Assembly (NCBI GenBank): GCA_035637115.1
Contig: DASPXV010000187.1
Span: 1-24,033, forward strand
Direction of reading: 5' to 3'
Origin: JAICSD01 sp035637115
GTDB lineage: Bacteria; Acidobacteriota; Vicinamibacteria; Vicinamibacterales; 2-12-FULL-66-21
DNA: 24,033 nucleotides
Shown: positions 22,079-24,033 of the stretch, in pieces
Layout of the letters: each line of letters opens with the position of its first letter
Position numbering within the stretch: the first letter of the stretch is position 1
The notes under the pieces: generated by a model
What the model was told of the DNA's origin: nothing
Seen by the model: only the letters and a program-made list of their open reading frames with translations
Database searches by the model: none
Program-made: the position numbers and the translations under genes

Positions 22079-23389
22079 ATGAACATCTCGTTCAGTAAGC
22101 ACACGCTGGCGAACGGGCTCGACGTCCTCGTGCACGAGGACCACTCGCTGCCGATCGTCGCGGTCAACGTCTGGTACCACGTCGGATCCAAGAACGAGGT
22201 GCCGGGCCGCACCGGCTTCGCGCACCTGTTCGAGCACTTGATGTTCGAGGGCTCGGAGCATTACGACCGCGGGTATTTCCATCCGCTGCAGGAAGCAGGC
22301 GCGGCCCTCAACGGTTCCACCAACGCGGACAGGACGAATTACTGGGAGGTCGTGCCCACCAACGCGCTCGACCTCGCGTTGTGGATGGAATCCGACCGGA
22401 TGGGATTCCTGCTGCCGGCGCTGACCGATGCGAAGTTTTCCAACCAGCGCGAAGTCGTGCTCAACGAGCGCCGGCAGAATTACGAGAACCGTCCGTACGG
22501 ACTCGCCGGAATGGCGATCGTGTCGGCGCTGTATCCGCCCGATCATCCGTATAATTGGCTCACGATCGGCGGCGCTGACGACATCCGCGCGGCGCACATA
22601 GACGACGTGCGGGCGTTCTTCCAGCGGTATTACCATCCGGCGAACGCGTCGCTGGCGCTGGCAGGGGACATCGATCCCGACATGGGGATCCTGCTGGCGG
22701 ACGAGTACTTCGGCGAGATCGCGGCAGGAGAGAAGCCGGCGCGCGTCGACGTCACTGTGCCGGCGGCGCCGAAAGAAGATCTCAAGCTCGTGCTCGAAGA
22801 TCGTGTCGAACTGCCGCGGCTGTACATGGCGTGGCATTCCCCGGCGCTCTTCTCGGACGGCGATGCGGAACTCGATCTCGTGGCCGAAGTGCTGACGAGC
22901 GGCAAGACGTCACGCCTGTATCGCGCGCTGGTCTACGAGCAGCGCATCGCGACGGAAGTGGCGGCCTCGCAAAACTCGCGCGAGCTTGGCAGCTTTTTCC
23001 AGATCGTGGCGACCGCAGCGCCCGGACGCACGCTGGCGGAAGTCGAACGCGCGATTGCGAAGGAGGTCCACAGCTTCCTCGATCGGGGAGCCACCGCCGC
23101 GGAGCTCGATCGATGCCTCGCGCAGGCGGAGGCGCATTTCCTGTTCCGGCTGCAGACGGTCGGCGGGTTTGGCGGAAAATCCGATCAGCTGAACGCCTAC
23201 AACACTTTCCTGGGCGATCCAGGGTACTTCACCAAGGATCTGGAGCGGTATCGATCCGCGACGCCCGATCGCCTGCGGCAGGCGGCGCTCGCGCATCTGA
23301 AGCCGGCGCAGCGCGTCGTGGTCAGTGTGGTGCCGCGTGGTCGCGTCGCACTCGCGCTCGCGGGATCGCGGCCGGTGGCGGTTTCCTGA
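22079..23389 (+). CDS. M16 family zinc metallopeptidase (active subunit)
   Basis: The 436-residue pitrilysin/processing-peptidase-type enzyme degrades peptides. The inverted zinc motif HLFEH (His49, Glu52, His53) and the third ligand Glu130 (REVVLNERRQNYENRPYG) are separated by 76 residues, exactly the spacing known for the family. The GSTNADRTNYWEVVP strand and the later PRLYMAWHSPALFSDGDAEL and LTSGKTSRLYRALVYE blocks fit M16. No signal peptide is seen. The preceding 27 bases consist of near-repeats of GGCTCATG, with no clear ribosome site. Its TGA overlaps the ATG of a second M16 gene by one base, so the products very likely act as a pair. Confidence 0.93.
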   Translation: MNISFSKHTLANGLDVLVHEDHSLPIVAVNVWYHVGSKNEVPGRTGFAHLFEHLMFEGSEHYDRGYFHPLQEAGAALNGSTNADRTNYWEVVPTNALDLALWMESDRMGFLLPALTDAKFSNQREVVLNERRQNYENRPYGLAGMAIVSALYPPDHPYNWLTIGGADDIRAAHIDDVRAFFQRYYHPANASLALAGDIDPDMGILLADEYFGEIAAGEKPARVDVTVPAAPKEDLKLVLEDRVELPRLYMAWHSPALFSDGDAELDLVAEVLTSGKTSRLYRALVYEQRIATEVAASQNSRELGSFFQIVATAAPGRTLAEVERAIAKEVHSFLDRGATAAELDRCLAQAEAHFLFRLQTVGGFGGKSDQLNAYNTFLGDPGYFTKDLERYRSATPDRLRQAALAHLKPAQRVVVSVVPRGRVALALAGSRPVAVS

Positions 23390-24033
23390 TGCCAGTCGAT
23401 CGCAGCCGACTGCCGGCGCTCGGCGCCGAGCGATCGTTCGCGTTTCCCCAGATCCGCCGCACGACGCTGGCCAACGGCTTGCGCGTATGGACCGTCGAAC
23501 ACCGCCAGGTGCCGCTCGTCGCGGTGCTCGCTCTCGTCCCCGCCGGCGCGGCATCAGATCCGATCGACCGGCCCGGACTTGCCGCCATCACCGGAGACAT
23601 GCTCGACGAGGGATGCGGCGACAAGGGGGCGCTCGACGTCCACGAGGCGCTCGGACGGATCGGCGCGCAGCTCGATCTCGACGTCGGCCACGATGCGACG
23701 GTTCTCGGGCTGACGACGCTGGAGCGCTATCTCGATCGCGGACTCGACCTCGTGCGCGACATGTTGATCCGCCCGCGATTCGAGCAGCGGGAATTCGATC
23801 GCGTGCGCGACCTGCGCCTGAACCGGCTCCTGCAGTTGAAGGACATGCCGCCGGCGCTCGCGGATCGGGCGTTCACGCAGCTCCTGTATCGCAATCACCC
23901 GTACGGCCACCTTCCGATCGGATCGGAGGGCTCGCTGCGCGCGATGATGATTCGCGACATCACGACGTTCCATCGGCGCGCGTTCGTGCCAGCGAAGACG
24001 ACGATCATCGCGGTCGGAGACGCGTCCCATGAT
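23389..24033 (+). CDS. M16 family peptidase-like protein, inactive-type, 3' truncated by the window
   Basis: 215 codons are visible from the ATG overlapping the upstream stop (TGATG); no stop occurs before the window end. The M16 fold is clear (RTTLANGLRVWTVEHRQVPL, and FHRRAFVPAKTTIIAVGD). The place of the zinc motif reads PGLAAITGDMLDEG, lacking both His and the catalytic Glu, as in the non-catalytic subunit of bacterial M16 pairs. It probably forms a heterodimer with the upstream active protein. C-terminal half not visible. Confidence 0.9.
   Translation, partial: MPVDRSRLPALGAERSFAFPQIRRTTLANGLRVWTVEHRQVPLVAVLALVPAGAASDPIDRPGLAAITGDMLDEGCGDKGALDVHEALGRIGAQLDLDVGHDATVLGLTTLERYLDRGLDLVRDMLIRPRFEQREFDRVRDLRLNRLLQLKDMPPALADRAFTQLLYRNHPYGHLPIGSEGSLRAMMIRDITTFHRRAFVPAKTTIIAVGDASHD

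Overview
The window is GC-rich bacterial DNA. The best guess is an acidobacterium of the Vicinamibacteria type, probably from a metagenome. The reasons are inference from memory rather than database hits: a PadR regulator overlapping an orphan duplicated FtsX/MacB-type permease of the ADOP type (typical of Acidobacteriota), dispersed hairpin repeats of a style I associate with that group (one sits in frame inside ggt), frequent GTG starts and very compact gene packing.

Layout. (1) 1-943: remnants of two genes on +. A sensor-like protein is broken by a frameshift, and it runs abruptly into the C-terminal third of an ABC-F ATPase. (2) 943-1080: a 138-bp imperfect inverted-repeat element between convergent genes. 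(3) 1084-4167, minus: an ADOP permease and its PadR repressor, with a promoter covered by a perfect 12-bp inverted repeat. (4) 4192-4912: a small GIY-YIG protein, a pair of hairpin-bearing ~84-bp direct repeats and tRNA-Ala(GGC). (5) 4950-6655: a GT-C-like membrane protein, then a ychF gene that has lost its whole middle. (6) 6740-8133, minus: a secreted type II-like asparaginase and a 71-aa protein, probably one transcript. (7) 8201-15661, plus: a secreted protein of unknown function, an AddB-like nuclease with Fe-S cysteines, and an AddA-like helicase. These sit head to tail and are preceded by four DnaA-box-like 9-mers spaced exactly 11 bp apart. (8) 15990-16699: three very small proteins, two of them zinc-ribbon-like and convergent with overlapping stop codons. 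(9) 16727 to the end, plus: eight closely packed genes (minimal DnaJ-like protein, two small membrane proteins, Mrp/ApbC Fe-S carrier, MFS transporter, gamma-glutamyltransferase, and two M16 peptidases of which the second is cut by the window edge).

How it fits together. Region 7 looks like a recombinational repair operon (DNA-end resection). Its helicase subunit seems to have lost nuclease activity, while the partner subunit keeps both its nuclease and its Fe-S motifs. Region 9 mixes protein and Fe-S maintenance with peptide and glutathione breakdown, and the asparaginase of region 6 fits the same amino-acid scavenging theme. The most noteworthy observations are the phased DnaA-box-like array in front of the addBA operon, the degenerate AddA nuclease domain, the repeat inserted just before the self-cleavage threonine of GGT, and two genes with abrupt internal joins, which are either real deletions or assembly faults.
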